Assembly (NCBI RefSeq): GCF_900115655.1
Contig: NZ_FOXF01000007.1
Span: 18,432-82,431, forward strand
Source of the DNA: Ruminobacter amylophilus
GTDB lineage: Bacteria; Pseudomonadota; Gammaproteobacteria; Enterobacterales; Succinivibrionaceae
Length of the DNA stretch: 64,000 nt
Direction: 5' to 3'
The translations under genes were made by a program, and so were the position numbers. The notes beneath the pieces are model-generated. The model was not told the DNA's origin. It worked only from the letters and a program-made list of their open reading frames with translations, and searched no databases. Below are positions 46,660-58,508 of this stretch, in pieces. Each line of letters begins with the position of its first letter. Position 1 is the first letter of the stretch.

Positions 46660-46968
46660 ATGAATAAATCAGAATTAGTAAGTGCAATTCAGGAAAAAGC
46701 TGAACTTAAGAAGAGTGAAGCTCATGACGTAGTTGAAGCAATCATTGACATCATTACCAATGAACTCAAGGAAGGTAACAGCGTAAGTCTCATCGGTTTT
46801 GGTACTTTCAAGGTTAAGGATCGTCCTGCAAGAACCGGTCGCAACCCAGCAACCAAGGAAGTTATTGAAATTCCGGCAACCAGAGTTCCAGCATTCGTTG
46901 CAGGCAAGAACTTGAAGGATACCGTGGCTGAATCCGCGAAGAAGAAGACCAAGAAGGCAAAGAAGTAA
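46660..46968 (+). CDS. hupA: HU nucleoid protein with lysine-rich tail
   Basis: This 102-residue protein has the standard HU body, MNKSELVSAIQEKAELKKSEA, the arm GRNPATKEVIEIPATRVPAFVAGK and NLKDTV, about 90 residues in total. It adds a basic tail AESAKKKTKKAKK not found in E. coli HU. It binds and bends DNA as a dimer; the tail may add non-specific affinity, as in histone-H1-like proteins. The gene follows purH divergently, echoing the enteric yjaG-hupA-purHD region. It has a strong terminator. Confidence 0.94.
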   Translation: MNKSELVSAIQEKAELKKSEAHDVVEAIIDIITNELKEGNSVSLIGFGTFKVKDRPARTGRNPATKEVIEIPATRVPAFVAGKNLKDTVAESAKKKTKKAKK

Positions 46969-47001
46969 TTCTGTGACCTTCTGAATGAGATTACTGATTC
47001 C

Positions 47002-47034
47002 AAAAGGCAGGTTCTTAACCTGTCTTTTTGTTTT
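47002..47034 (+). terminator. hupA terminator
   Basis: AAAAGGCAGGTT / AACCTGTCTTTT (one G-U) with a 3-base loop and TGTTTTT. Confidence 0.88.
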
Positions 47035-47142
47035 TCAGCCATACAGGAAAAGCTCCACCGCGTTCGATGCTTTTTCCGTATTTCAATTTTTTCTCCATTT
47101 GGTTTAAAATAATCCCGTATTTTTAACCTTCTGGAATTTATT

Positions 47143-47952
47143 ATGTATAAACTGATTGCAACCGACCTTGACGGAACCCTGCTTGATACCGACAGAAACA
47201 TTTCCCCTGCCAATATCAGCTCCATAAAAAAAGCCATGAGCAAAGGAATGCATTTCGTTATTGCCACCGGCAGACCTATTGACGGCATAATACATTTTGC
47301 CAGACAGCTGGATATTCTTCATCAGGGGCAGTATGCCATCAGTTTTAACGGCGCCGAGGTCTATGAGCTCAATCCTTTGAGACGAATATGTTCCTGCTGC
47401 ATTACCGGAGCTGAAGTCAGAAGAATGGCCAGAAAGGCGGAAGAACTGAATATCAATTACCACGCTTTCTCCACAACCAGAGGACTTCTGGCCGCAAAAC
47501 CAAACGAATGGACTGACGTGGAGATGACCTTAAACAAAATCGGCTGCACCATGATAGATTTCGCCACCATTCCCGACGACGAACTGTTCCAGAAATTCAT
47601 GTTCTGCGGCTCAGCCGAAGAAGTTGAGGGCATTCAGGACAAGGTTGACGAATACCGTGAAGACTACACCGTAACCAGAAGCGCTTTCTGTTTTCTCGAG
47701 GTTCTCAACAAACAGGCCAGCAAAGGCAACGGCCTGAAACTGCTGTGTGAAACAATCGGCATTCCGCAGGAAGAAACAGTATCCTTCGGAGACGAACAGA
47801 ATGACATCAGCATGATTGAATACGCAGGACTCGGCGTAGCCATGGCCAACGCTGTTCCAGAAGTCAAAAAAGTCGCCAATCTGATAACCGATACCAATCT
47901 CAATGACGGACTCTCCAAGGTTCTGGAGCAGATTATCAGAGATCAGTACTGA
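47143..47952 (+). CDS. Cof-type HAD phosphatase
   Basis: This 269-residue HAD-IIB protein has motif I DLDGTLLD, motif II in VIATGRPIDG, Lys in NKQASKGNGLKLL and motif IV GDEQNDISMIEYAG, which matches the GDxxND consensus. A C2-type cap lies between (about 85-195). It resembles YidA, a sugar-phosphate phosphatase, but the substrate is not shown. It lies between hupA and a convergent ABC gene. Confidence 0.85.
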   Translation: MYKLIATDLDGTLLDTDRNISPANISSIKKAMSKGMHFVIATGRPIDGIIHFARQLDILHQGQYAISFNGAEVYELNPLRRICSCCITGAEVRRMARKAEELNINYHAFSTTRGLLAAKPNEWTDVEMTLNKIGCTMIDFATIPDDELFQKFMFCGSAEEVEGIQDKVDEYREDYTVTRSAFCFLEVLNKQASKGNGLKLLCETIGIPQEETVSFGDEQNDISMIEYAGLGVAMANAVPEVKKVANLITDTNLNDGLSKVLEQIIRDQY

Positions 47953-48001
47953 TAACCTTAACCGTCTTATATTTCCCCATAGATAAACTTCATAATCAAA
48001 A

Positions 48002-48033
48002 CCCCGTTATCAATCTGCAGATCAATAACGGGG
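48002..48033 (-). terminator. ABC transporter terminator
   Basis: CCCCGTTAT / ATAACGGGG encloses a partly paired 14-base loop and is followed in the minus direction by TTTTGATT. Confidence 0.75.
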
Positions 48034-48066
48034 CACATATGACTGCGGTATTTTAAAAATCCTGCA

Positions 48067-49857
48067 TCACTTCAATGACGGATTCTTATCCGTAAAGTCC
48101 AGAATTCTGTTATGCATATTTTCCAGAGTGCTTCGATGACCGACACTTATCATAATTGAATCCTTCAGCTCATCCTTAAGCATAGCATAGAGCTTTGATT
48201 CATTCGGTTCATCCATGGCACTGGTTACCTCATCCATGAAAATCACGTCAGGTCTGTTGATAATGGCTCTGAGGAAAGCGATTCGCTGCTGTTCCCCGAG
48301 ACTCAGCACCAGCCCCCACTGATCTTCCGTATTCAGATGAGGAACAAGATGTTCAAGTCCGACCTTCTCAAGCAGGGAAGCCAGATAATTCTCATCAGAA
48401 AATTCTGCTGAAGGATAGCAGATGGTCTGAGCCAGTGTTCCCATAGGCATATACGGCTTCTGACTTAAAAACAGGACCTTTTTGGATTCCGGCAGTGTCA
48501 CGCTTCCTGATGAATAAGGCCAGATTCCCGCAACGGCTCTTAAAAGAGTTGACTTACCGACGCCGCTAGGTCCCTTTATCAGCAGACGATCACCGTTCTT
48601 AAGCTGAAGATTCAGATTGCTGATGAGAGCTGTACCGTTCGGCTTGGTTATTGACAGATTGTCAATTCGAACTGACTCAGCCTCATATCTCACATCAGGC
48701 TTTGACAGCTGCAAAGATTTTTTCATGCTCTTTTCAAAGAGTGCCAGACGGTCTATTACTGCTTTCCAGGTGGCTAGTTCCGGGAACAGAGACATGATTA
48801 CGGAAAGAGAACTGTAAACCCTGCTGAAAGCTGAATTTATCTGCATCAGACTGCCGATGGTAATGATTTTGGCAAAATACAGAGGAGAAGCCACAAGTAT
48901 CGGGAATATTACCGCCAGCTGATCACAGCCGAAGGTAAAGAATTCCAGAGACTTGGTTCTGTTAATAAGATAGATATAGTTCTTAACAACGTCACCAAAG
49001 TAGCTGTTAAGTCTGGTACTTTCCTCTTTTTCACCTTTATACAGAGCCACTGCTTCGGCATTTTCACGAAGTCTTATCAGGGAATAACGGTAGTCAGCTT
49101 CAAAACGCTGCTGTCTGAAATGGAGCAGAGCCAGAGGCTTACCGATAATAAATGTTATCACGGTACCGCATACGGCATAAATCAGTGCCAGATAGAAAAG
49201 ATATCCGTCAGGAAGTGAGAAGGTAAAATCCCCCACGGTCACATTTTCAACTCTTGAAGACAATCCCCACAGTATAATGGAGAATGTTACCAGCATTGCG
49301 GTGGAAGTTATCATTCTGACCACAATACCTATGGTCAGGGTAACGAAACTGCTCAGATCCTCGGCTATACGCTGATCAGGGTTATCGGTCTTCTGATCAG
49401 TAAGCTGGAGTCTGTAATAAGTGCTTTCATTGAGATAACGCTCTGTATAATGCGTAGTGAGCCATCTTCTCCAGCGGATACTGAGAGCGGAAATCACGTA
49501 CGACTTGTAAACTTCGTTGCAGACATGAAGTGTGGCAAGAAATAGGAACAGATACAGACCGCCGTAAAAACCGTCCATATTGTAGTTCTGGACATTGTCC
49601 CAGAACTCCTTGTACCAGTCATTGAACTGCTTTGCCAGAAAAATCGTACCGGAAGTAAACAGCAGAATTCCAATAAACTGAAGTCTTCCCGCAAAACTTT
49701 CCTTTGATCTCCAGTATGGCATGGCTATTTTAAAGAAAGCCCCGACCGTCTCCCTTAATTTGAGACTTTCGTGTTTGTCAGGGTTGTTTCCGTCATGATT
49801 TCTTGCCCCGAAAATACTGAAGACAGGAATCTTCCTTTCTCCTTTAGCTGGTTTCAT
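48067..49857 (-). CDS. SbmA/BacA-type ABC transporter with fused ATPase (YddA-like)
   Basis: This 596-residue protein fuses a membrane domain (about five or six helices, residues 50-350, with AKQFNDWYKEFWDNVQNYN and the WRRWLTTHYTERYLNESTYYRLQ block of SbmA/BacA/YddA proteins) to an ATPase with Walker A GPSGVGKSTLL, signature LSLGEQQR and Walker B DVIFMDEVTSAMDE. The pair corresponds to E. coli YddA (561 residues), a half-transporter of the ABCD type that should dimerise. The substrate is not known. The ATG at 49857 is favoured over a TTG at 49869, because GAGG of the TTG region is its ribosome site. Confidence 0.88.
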   Translation of the reverse strand: MKPAKGERKIPVFSIFGARNHDGNNPDKHESLKLRETVGAFFKIAMPYWRSKESFAGRLQFIGILLFTSGTIFLAKQFNDWYKEFWDNVQNYNMDGFYGGLYLFLFLATLHVCNEVYKSYVISALSIRWRRWLTTHYTERYLNESTYYRLQLTDQKTDNPDQRIAEDLSSFVTLTIGIVVRMITSTAMLVTFSIILWGLSSRVENVTVGDFTFSLPDGYLFYLALIYAVCGTVITFIIGKPLALLHFRQQRFEADYRYSLIRLRENAEAVALYKGEKEESTRLNSYFGDVVKNYIYLINRTKSLEFFTFGCDQLAVIFPILVASPLYFAKIITIGSLMQINSAFSRVYSSLSVIMSLFPELATWKAVIDRLALFEKSMKKSLQLSKPDVRYEAESVRIDNLSITKPNGTALISNLNLQLKNGDRLLIKGPSGVGKSTLLRAVAGIWPYSSGSVTLPESKKVLFLSQKPYMPMGTLAQTICYPSAEFSDENYLASLLEKVGLEHLVPHLNTEDQWGLVLSLGEQQRIAFLRAIINRPDVIFMDEVTSAMDEPNESKLYAMLKDELKDSIMISVGHRSTLENMHNRILDFTDKNPSLK

Positions 49858-49940
49858 AATAAACCTCAATTCTCTAAAATCAGTAATATCACCGTAATAC
49901 TTTTATCACAACCGGACACTTTAAACAACACAAATAAAAA

Positions 49941-49988
49941 TCCTCACTTTAAAATAAAATCATCTGATGATTTCATTTTAAAATGAGG
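49941..49988 (-). terminator. Long inverted repeat ending the PilZ transcript
   Basis: A 24-base inverted repeat with two mismatches (TCCTCACTTTAAAAT / ATTTTAAAATGAGGA ends) and a minimal loop is followed in the minus direction by TTTTTATTTG. Confidence 0.85.
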
Positions 49989-50049
49989 AAATTATATATC
50001 TGTACTATGCGAAGTTCCGTTTCTTTGCCTGCAGGCTTTCTTAATCCGA

Positions 50050-50325
50050 TTACTCCTCGAACTTAATGCCGTATTTGCACGAACGCGGATCTATAACACG
50101 CACCACCTTTGCCTGAGCATCGATATGAGGCATATCATCGGCGTCATCAGATATTACCTGAATTGAATCACCGACAGCCAGCGAACCGTTTTTCAGCAGC
50201 AGAGACATACCTGTGGCGCTCAGATCAAGACACTTGGCATCATACACACTGCCTTTCAATATAACCCGGCACTCAATCGGAAGTTCAACTCTGATGAATG
50301 TTCTTCTTTCCTTGTTACCTGACAT
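50050..50325 (-). CDS. PilZ-domain protein
   Basis: This 91-residue single-domain PilZ protein has the c-di-GMP binding motifs RRTFIR (RxxxR type) near the start and DLSATGMSL (D/NxSxxG) in the middle, then a beta strand series ending YGIKFEE. It should bind c-di-GMP, linking it to the EAL sensor elsewhere in the window, though no direct partner is near. The ATG at 50325 follows AGG by 7 bases; a longer frame from 50397 adds a low-quality leader. Confidence 0.85.
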   Translation of the reverse strand: MSGNKERRTFIRVELPIECRVILKGSVYDAKCLDLSATGMSLLLKNGSLAVGDSIQVISDDADDMPHIDAQAKVVRVIDPRSCKYGIKFEE

Positions 50326-50690
50326 TTCGAACCTAAATGCTAATGAATGTTTAAAAATATTATAAATATTATATATGAGAAAAGACCTGCAAAACAAAAA
50401 AATTAAGCAAAGTTCATCTCATCTTATTTTTATACAACATATATAGCTAAAAAATAAAATAAATCTTATTAAATTAAGGCTCCCTCACAAAAATAAATGA
50501 CTTTGCCTCAGCCTATATTGATGTATCTCACATGTTTATTTCTTAAACCATGATGGTAATATTTTTTACGGTCATTATAAAAACAGCATAAGAAAACATA
50601 AATAAAAGACGGAGAAAAAACTTTCTCCGTCTCTTGATCTGTCTAATTCCGTATCTCACGTCCTGAGTACGGAGCGTTCCCTCTGAAAAA
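50326..50690. other. PilZ-leuD intergenic region
   Basis: AT-rich, with no gene. It contains the leu operon terminator at 50607-50632 and presumably the PilZ promoter, which I could not define. Confidence 0.4.
50607..50632 (-). terminator. leuBCD terminator
   Basis: AGACGGAGAAA / TTTCTCCGTCT, an 11-bp stem with 4-base loop, followed in the minus direction by TTTATTTATG. Confidence 0.88.
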
Positions 50691-51290
50691 TTAAATCCAG
50701 GACTTTAACTTGGACTCATATGACGCAATCTGATCTTCATGCTGTAAAGTGAGACCGATATTATCCAGTCCGTTCAGCAGACAGTAACGTCTGAAGCTGT
50801 CCAGAGTGAAAGAGAAGGTAAGGTCATTGCACTTAACCTGCATATTTTCCAGATCCACTGTTATCTTCTGTCCTTCATGAGCATTGATTTCCTTGTGCAG
50901 GGCATCAACTTCTTCCGGAGCAAGCTTAACCAGCAGCAGACCGTTGTTCAGTGAGTTGTTGTAGAAAATATCGGCGAAGCTTGAGGCGATAATAGCCTTG
51001 AAACCATAATCGGCAAGAGCCCACGGAGCGTGTTCACGGCTTGAACCGTTACCGAAATTCTCACGGGCAACAAGAATACTTGCGCCGGCATATCTTGGGT
51101 AGTTCAGAATGAAATCAGGGTTAGGAATGGTACCTGCTTCATCTAAATAACGCCAGTCGTTAAACAGGTGCTTACCGAAACCCTGTCTGGATACAGCCTG
51201 AAGAAACTGCTTAGGAATAATCTGGTCAGTATCAACATTTGCAGCATCAAGAGGTACTGCCAGGCCTTCATGACAAACAAACTTTTGCAT
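50691..51290 (-). CDS. leuD: 3-isopropylmalate dehydratase small subunit
   Basis: This 199-residue protein (E. coli 201) is the small subunit of isopropylmalate isomerase. It has [32 protein letters not shown] and [14 protein letters not shown]. It pairs with LeuC in leucine synthesis and is last in leuBCD, 12 bases after leuC. Confidence 0.97.
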   Translation of the reverse strand: MQKFVCHEGLAVPLDAANVDTDQIIPKQFLQAVSRQGFGKHLFNDWRYLDEAGTIPNPDFILNYPRYAGASILVARENFGNGSSREHAPWALADYGFKAIIASSFADIFYNNSLNNGLLLVKLAPEEVDALHKEINAHEGQKITVDLENMQVKCNDLTFSFTLDSFRRYCLLNGLDNIGLTLQHEDQIASYESKLKSWI

Positions 51291-51302
51291 AAATCCGATC
51301 TC

Positions 51303-52700
51303 CTAAAAATTTCTTACGTCTACAAGATGACCTGCAATGGCAGCAGCTGCAGCCATAGCCGGGCTAACCAGATGAGTTCTTGAACCTCTGCCCTGTCTTC
51401 CCTCAAAATTACGGTTTGAGGTTGAGGCACAGCGTTCACCGCTTGGAACCTTATCGCTGTTCATGGCAAGACACATTGAACAGCCAGGGAGACGCCATTC
51501 GAAACCTGCATCCAGGAATATCTTGTCAAGGCCGAGCTTTTCAGCAACATCCTTAACTTCCTGAGAACCTGGAACCACAATAGCCTGCACGTTAGGAGCA
51601 ACCTTTCTGCCCTTGATTACGGCAGCCGCAGCCTGAAGGTCTTCAAGACGGCCGTTGGTGCATGAACCGATGAACACCTTGTCGATGGCAACGTCGGTAA
51701 TTCTGGTATGAGGCTTGAGGTCCATGTAGGCAAGAGCCTTTTCACATGAAAGCTTTTCAATTTCGTTGTCAAAATCTTCAGGTGCAGGAATAAGTCCGTC
51801 GATGCTCATACCCTGACCAGGGTTGGTACCCCAGGTAACCATTGGCTTGAGTTCTGATGCATTAAGGGTAACTACTGCATCGAATACCGCATCATCGTCA
51901 GACTTGAGAGTCTTCCAGTAGGCAACAGCCTCATCCCATACGTCATCCTTAGGAGCAAACGGTCTGCCCTTAACGTAATTGAAGGTTGTTTCATCAGGAG
52001 CGATAAGACCAACCTTGGCACCCATTTCGATAGCCATGTTTGACAGAGTCATACGGCCTTCCATGGTAAGATTTCTGATGGCTTCACCGCAGAATTCAAC
52101 TGCATAGCCGGTACCGCCCGCAGTACCTAACTTGGCACAGATTGCCAGAATGATGTCCTTTGCGGAAAGATCCTTGCCGAGAACACCGTTAACTTCAATC
52201 TTCATGTTCTTAAGACGGGCCTGCTTAACGGTCTGGGTAGCCAGTACGTGTTCAACTTCTGAAGTACCGATACCGAAAGCCAGAGCACCGAAAGCGCCAT
52301 GGGTTGCAGTGTGAGAGTCACCGCATACCAGGGTTACGCCCGGAATGGTTACACCGATCTGAGGGCCGATTACGTGAACGATACCCTGCCACTTATGACC
52401 GAGAGCATACAGAGGCACACCGAACTTATTGCAGTTGTCGATAAGAGTCTGCATCTGGATACGGCCGAGTTCACCGCATGCATCAATACTGCTTGATAAA
52501 GTTGATACGTTGTGGTCCATGGTAGCCCAGGTTCTGTTTGGTCTGCGAACCTGGCGGTGATTGAATTCAAGACCTGCAAATGCCTGTGGGCTGGTTACCT
52601 CATGAAGTAAATGGCGGTCGATGTAGAGAATCGGGGTTTCACCCTCATTCTCAGACACGATATGAGCGTCATAGAGCTTTTCGTATAAAGTCTTACCCAT
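51303..52700 (-). CDS. leuC: 3-isopropylmalate dehydratase large subunit
   Basis: This 465-residue aconitase-type protein (E. coli 466) has KLYDAHIV, the motif [19 protein letters not shown] and the three Fe-S cysteines in the [13 protein letters not shown] and [10 protein letters not shown] regions. It isomerises 2- to 3-isopropylmalate with LeuD. It starts 2 bases after leuB ends, so the two are translationally linked. Confidence 0.98.
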   Translation of the reverse strand: MGKTLYEKLYDAHIVSENEGETPILYIDRHLLHEVTSPQAFAGLEFNHRQVRRPNRTWATMDHNVSTLSSSIDACGELGRIQMQTLIDNCNKFGVPLYALGHKWQGIVHVIGPQIGVTIPGVTLVCGDSHTATHGAFGALAFGIGTSEVEHVLATQTVKQARLKNMKIEVNGVLGKDLSAKDIILAICAKLGTAGGTGYAVEFCGEAIRNLTMEGRMTLSNMAIEMGAKVGLIAPDETTFNYVKGRPFAPKDDVWDEAVAYWKTLKSDDDAVFDAVVTLNASELKPMVTWGTNPGQGMSIDGLIPAPEDFDNEIEKLSCEKALAYMDLKPHTRITDVAIDKVFIGSCTNGRLEDLQAAAAVIKGRKVAPNVQAIVVPGSQEVKDVAEKLGLDKIFLDAGFEWRLPGCSMCLAMNSDKVPSGERCASTSNRNFEGRQGRGSRTHLVSPAMAAAAAIAGHLVDVRNF

Positions 52701-52702
52701 TT

Positions 52703-53860
<1,158 letters not shown>

Positions 53861-53878
53861 CTAAAAAAACATAAAAAT

Positions 53879-53903
53879 AAGACTTCAGCTGCTCCGAAGT
53901 CTT
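53879..53903 (-). terminator. Terminator between leuA and leuB
   Basis: AAGACTTC / GAAGTCTT with a 9-base loop is followed in the minus direction by ATTTTTATGTTTTTTT, a strong T tract. It sits in the 272-base leuA-leuB gap. Confidence 0.85.
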
Positions 53904-54075
53904 ACTGACAAAAATTATTATGTAAACTATATCACAAAAGCCTGATTCAGTCGCTTTTTATTGTTTAATGGTTTGCCTGTATCCATGATTCACACCTTCC
54001 GATTCCTGCGTACCATACGCCGGAATCAACGGTTATTCTCCTGTCCATGGTTACTGACGTCTGTCAAAACCGTAG

Positions 54076-55620
54076 TTATTTCGCACTGTGCTTCTTTTCT
54101 TCAATCAAATCAGACTGGTAAATCGAATTGCATACGTGAATCATGGCAAGAGCGGATGCCTGAATGATATCTGTAGCCAGTCCCATGCCGTGGAATACCT
54201 TTCCCTTGTATTCCACAATGATTGAAACCTGCCCCAGAGCATCAATGCCCTGTCCCTTGGCCTTAATTTCGTATGTCTTAAGTTCAATATCATAACCGGT
54301 AAGCTTGTAGATAGCCTTGTAAAGAGCATCCACAGGACCGTTACCTACGGCTGCTTCAGTCAGATGTTCCTCTCCGGCGCTCATCTTGATACTGGCAGTC
54401 GGCATGACATTTGCTCCGCCGCTCAGTACTGAAAGATATTCCATCTGGTATCTTTCAGGTTCTTCACGCAGATTGCTGAAAAACAGCAGAGCTTCAAGAT
54501 CGTAATCAAAAACCTGTCCCTTGACGTCTGCAAGATCCTTGAAACGCTTGTAGACATTGTCGAGATCATAACTTCCTTCAGGATATCCGAGAGCTTCCAG
54601 TCTGTGAGCAATGATGTGACGTCCTGATCTTGCTGTAAGATTCATGGTGTTTTCCTTCAATCCCACGCTTTCAGGAGTAATGATTTCATAGGTATCCCTG
54701 TTTTTGAGAACCCCGTCCTGATGAATACCTGAGCTGTGAGAAAAGGCATTGGCTCCCACAATAGCCTTGTTCGGAGCTATCGGCATATTGCACAGCTGAC
54801 TTACAAGCTGTGACGTTCTGGTGATCTCGGTACAGTTGATACCGGTGTGCAGATCAAGAATTCTGTTACGGGTCTTAATGGCCATCACAACTTCTTCCAT
54901 CGAACAGTTGCCTGCTCTTTCACCGATACCGTTAACGGTACATTCAATCTGGCGTGCTCCCTTTGCCACGGCACTTATGGAGTTGGCAGTTGCCATTCCC
55001 AGATCGTTATGACAGTGAACGCTGATTCTGGCCTTGTCAATGTTAGGCACTCGGTCAAAAAGCTGTTCAATGATACCGCCGAATTCAAAAGGAAGAGTGT
55101 AGCCGACGGTATCAGGGATATTGATGGTACCGGCCCCGGCATCAATGGCAGCTTCAACAATGCGGCAGAGATGATCAATAGGAGTTCTGCCGGCATCTTC
55201 ACAGGAAAATTCGACGTCAGGAGCTCTGTTTCTTGCATATCTTATGGCTTTCACCGCCATGTCAACAACAGAATCAAAGTCCTTGCGCAGCTTATCCTTT
55301 ACATGCACATCGGAAGTGGCGATAAAGCAGTGAATTCGGTAGTTGTCGCTTACGCTCAGAGCTTCATAGGCGGCATCGATGTCCTTTTCCATGGCTCTGG
55401 CAAGACCGCAGACGGTACTGTTTCTGATCTCACGCGCAATCATCTGAACGGATTCAAAATCACCGCGTGAAGAAATCGGGAAACCGACTTCCATAACATC
55501 AACTCCCAACTGTTCCAGGGCTTTAGCTATACGCATCTTTTCCTTGAAGGAAAGACTTGCTGACAGAGCCTGCTCCCCGTCACGCAGGGTGGTATCAAAA
55601 ATTATTACTTGATCCGACAT
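54076..55620 (-). CDS. leuA: 2-isopropylmalate synthase
   Basis: This 514-residue protein (E. coli 523) is the first committed enzyme of leucine synthesis. It has [20 protein letters not shown] with the catalytic Arg-Asp, [18 protein letters not shown] with the metal His, a [11 protein letters not shown] block and a C-terminal regulatory domain with [19 protein letters not shown], the site of leucine feedback in the family. It is separated from leuB by an unusual gap with a terminator. Confidence 0.97.
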   Translation of the reverse strand: MSDQVIIFDTTLRDGEQALSASLSFKEKMRIAKALEQLGVDVMEVGFPISSRGDFESVQMIAREIRNSTVCGLARAMEKDIDAAYEALSVSDNYRIHCFIATSDVHVKDKLRKDFDSVVDMAVKAIRYARNRAPDVEFSCEDAGRTPIDHLCRIVEAAIDAGAGTINIPDTVGYTLPFEFGGIIEQLFDRVPNIDKARISVHCHNDLGMATANSISAVAKGARQIECTVNGIGERAGNCSMEEVVMAIKTRNRILDLHTGINCTEITRTSQLVSQLCNMPIAPNKAIVGANAFSHSSGIHQDGVLKNRDTYEIITPESVGLKENTMNLTARSGRHIIAHRLEALGYPEGSYDLDNVYKRFKDLADVKGQVFDYDLEALLFFSNLREEPERYQMEYLSVLSGGANVMPTASIKMSAGEEHLTEAAVGNGPVDALYKAIYKLTGYDIELKTYEIKAKGQGIDALGQVSIIVEYKGKVFHGMGLATDIIQASALAMIHVCNSIYQSDLIEEKKHSAK

Positions 55621-56342
55621 ATTGATTTCATCTCACATTTCAGGTCAGTTACTGCCGACCCACATAAAAACAGCACTGTGAACTCACCGCGGCACCGTAG
55701 TACCAAAGCCTTACCCATACTGAACTTCCTCACGCCTTTTCCGATAATTTCCGCCGGTTTCTCTGCAGGAAATTCATTCATCAGTCATGAAAGACTTCGG
55801 GTTTTGTCACGATTTCATATTATTAAGTGTAATTTTAATGTTGTATATCACATATGTCAAAACAATGAAAAGCGCATAAATTATTCACGGTTAAACATGC
55901 TCAAATATTCAGCAGTCGTAATAAATTAATAGACCTGCATCAAAAAATAAATACGACCTGTGAAACAATTCATAAACAATATGTCGAAATAATACGATCC
56001 AACCGTTTTATTTGACTCCTGGAATTTTACTGTTGAGACGAGCAGGCGGTATATTTATAACATGATTAAAAAAAATCGATAACACTGTGTTTACACATTA
56101 AAAAGAAGTTGTAGAAAATAGCACCGCACATACCTTTAAGCACTAAATTATTAATGTAAATAGGCTCTAATTATGTTATAAGTGATTAGATCTATGACTT
56201 TTTCCGGAGCCTGCTGACCGAATCTGCCGACAACGCTTTACGCAGGTTGCTTTTACGGTCGTTATAAACCGGTGGTATGGATAATATTAAAAATAAGATT
56301 ATAACGGTAACATTTCCAAAATACTTATGACTGGGATTAAAC
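55621..56342. promoter_or_regulatory. Divergent leuA-mepM region with leuA promoter (55832-55860)
   Basis: In the minus direction a perfect TTGACA (55855-55860) and TAAAAT (55832-55837) are spaced by 17 bases, giving a leuA leader of about 200 nt. A reading frame within it has no leucine run. In the plus direction TTGAGA (56033-56038) and TATAAC (56056-56061), also 17 apart, could serve the peptidase gene. No gene is seen. Confidence 0.6.
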
Positions 56343-58214
56343 ATGAGTAAAGCGCACTCTGATAACGGTAATCAGAAGTTACAGAAAGCCAGACGTCCGG
56401 CTCAGGGCGGTAAAGGCCATGCTCCCGATGATACAGGTAAAAAAGGAGCTGGTAACGCCAGAAACAATGCAAATAATACGGATACCGTCAGTAAGAACGG
56501 CAGCGCCGCACGTGACAGGAACATTTCATCTGCAAAATCCTTATGGGCGCAGATAAGCAGCAACAGCGATTTTTTCTCCGATACCGAACCTGCCGACAAC
56601 AATAAAATCCCACGTCACCATATGTATGCAATATGGTCGCTTGTCGTTATTTCCCTGATCACCGCCATTTTCCTGCCTACCCCGGAAGAAATCTCAAACC
56701 GTAATGAATATTCATGGGAGTCCACCGGACGCCATCCGGACATTCACAACGGAATGTCCAGAAACATTTTCTCGGAAGAAGACGTTAATGCTACGGAAAC
56801 ACTGGACAGTGATCCTATCCCGTTCAGCGATCTTTATGATGAAGATGAAAATGAAAAATCAGGCGACAACGAATGGTTTACCCAGACCGTTGTTCCCGGC
56901 GATAACATCAACAATATCTTCATGAGCTTGAACCAGCCGTTTGCAGTGCTTAAAGCTATCGAACAGGTACCGCAGTACGGAAGCAACATAAGATCAATCA
57001 AGCCGAAAGACAAGCTGTACTTTCTCTTTAACGACAAGATGCAGATTCTGCAGCTGGTAAAACCTTATGATCGACAGAATCAGCTGCGTTTTTCAAGACA
57101 GTCACCAGACTCCCTTGATTTTACCGCGGTTCTCGAACCGATTGATTCACATCTCAACAGTCAGAACGACGATGAAATCAAGTCCACCACCGAAATAGCA
57201 GTTCAGCCTAAGACCGAAGAATCCGGTGACCATGGAAAAAATGAAACTCAGCAGACAAAGACTGAACAGCCGAAGGATCAGCAGACAGCCGTAGCTGAAA
57301 AGGACAAACAGGATAAGGAAGCTGAAAAGAAGGCTCAGGAACTTGCCAGACAGAAAGCTGAAGCCGAAGCAAAAAGAAAGGCTGAAGAAAAGAGACTTGC
57401 CGAAGAAAAAGCAAGAAGAGACCTTCTTAACAGACGCAAGGAACTCGTAACCTTCACCATCAACAAGGGCGATACCTTCGTGCAGGCGGCACAGAGAGCA
57501 GGTCTGACCAAAGCAGAAGCCATCAAGATAACCGAACTGTACAGAGGTCGAATGCAGCCTAAACACCTGCGTCCCGGTGATGAAATCAGAGTTCTCTTTG
57601 CCTCAAGCAAACCTAACTCAAAAATCAATGCAGTCACCATCAAGTCCCAGAAGAACGGCCGTATGAACGCCTTCAGGGATACCTCCAACAATTCCTACTA
57701 TGATGACAAGGGTATTCATGCAAGAAAGAGTACCAAATTCAACCGTTACCCTGTCGCCGGTCCAATCCGCATCACCAGTAACTTCAATCCGAACAGACGT
57801 CATCCTATTACCGGTAAAGTCAGACCGCACAACGGTACCGACTTCGGCGTAAAGGTAGGTACACCTATCTTTGCACCTGCGGACGGTATAGTGACCAAGG
57901 CCACCTTCCAGAGAGCTGCCGGTAACTACATCGTAATTCAGCACAGGGGTGACTACTCAACAGTTTACATGCATCTGAGCAAGATTCTTGTTAAACCTGG
58001 TCAGAAGGTAAAAGCCAATGATCGTATTGCCCTGAGCGGCAACACCGGTGCATCAACCGGTCCGCACCTTCACTATGAAGTCCGTATCAAGGGAGTACCT
58101 GTTAACGCGCTGAAGGTAAGTCTGCCAAATTCAGGTTACGGCGGTGATTCAGCAACCGAAAAGAGACTCAAGGCTCAGATAGCCGAGTACAAACGCAAAC
58201 TCGGAATCAACTAA
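56343..58214 (+). CDS. mepM: MepM-like M23 peptidoglycan endopeptidase with coiled-coil insert
   Basis: This is a 623-residue protein (E. coli MepM 440). A basic cytoplasmic N-terminus (1-90) leads into one transmembrane helix (about 97-115, YAIWSLVVISLITAIFLP). A LysM/OapA-like segment (FTQTVVPGDNINNIFMSL) and a Lys/Glu/Ala-rich coiled coil (about 315-365) resembling TolA follow, then a second LysM-like segment (FTINKGDTFVQAAQRAGL). The C-terminal M23 domain has the zinc motifs HNGTDFG and GPHLHYEVRI. It cuts cross-links in peptidoglycan to allow growth. The coiled coil makes it longer than usual. Confidence 0.9.
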   Translation: MSKAHSDNGNQKLQKARRPAQGGKGHAPDDTGKKGAGNARNNANNTDTVSKNGSAARDRNISSAKSLWAQISSNSDFFSDTEPADNNKIPRHHMYAIWSLVVISLITAIFLPTPEEISNRNEYSWESTGRHPDIHNGMSRNIFSEEDVNATETLDSDPIPFSDLYDEDENEKSGDNEWFTQTVVPGDNINNIFMSLNQPFAVLKAIEQVPQYGSNIRSIKPKDKLYFLFNDKMQILQLVKPYDRQNQLRFSRQSPDSLDFTAVLEPIDSHLNSQNDDEIKSTTEIAVQPKTEESGDHGKNETQQTKTEQPKDQQTAVAEKDKQDKEAEKKAQELARQKAEAEAKRKAEEKRLAEEKARRDLLNRRKELVTFTINKGDTFVQAAQRAGLTKAEAIKITELYRGRMQPKHLRPGDEIRVLFASSKPNSKINAVTIKSQKNGRMNAFRDTSNNSYYDDKGIHARKSTKFNRYPVAGPIRITSNFNPNRRHPITGKVRPHNGTDFGVKVGTPIFAPADGIVTKATFQRAAGNYIVIQHRGDYSTVYMHLSKILVKPGQKVKANDRIALSGNTGASTGPHLHYEVRIKGVPVNALKVSLPNSGYGGDSATEKRLKAQIAEYKRKLGIN

Positions 58215-58233
58215 TCTGCCGAAAACCATTTTT

Positions 58234-58272
58234 AAATCGCCGCTGTTATATGAACACGGCGATTTTTATTTT
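58234..58272 (+). terminator. mepM-like gene terminator
   Basis: AAATCGCCG / CGGCGATTT plus an inner TGTT / AACA pairing, then TTATTTTG. Confidence 0.85.
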
Positions 58273-58508
58273 GTCACCTGTATTTTTTCACAGCCGGAAT
58301 CAGTTGAACAATCAACGGTTTTCAGCAGTAAAACAACTTTATCATCCCTTTTATATCAATACTTTTCGTAATTAGAACTCATTCACAAATATGATTTTCG
58401 CTCCCGTTTTTTTCCAAATATTCTATACGGCAGGCAGATCAAAAAAACGTTTTCTTATATACTGAACCAAAACATAGAATGTTATGTATCCGTCACATGG
58501 AGGTGTTT

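Noticed and set aside
54847..55470. 207-codon antisense frame inside leuA
   Set aside because: It lies wholly opposite a certain gene and is explained by codon bias.
55605..55781. Possible leader peptide frame upstream of leuA (about 58 codons)
   Set aside because: It overlaps the leuA start and has no run of leucine codons, only scattered ones; no clear attenuator pair of hairpins was found.
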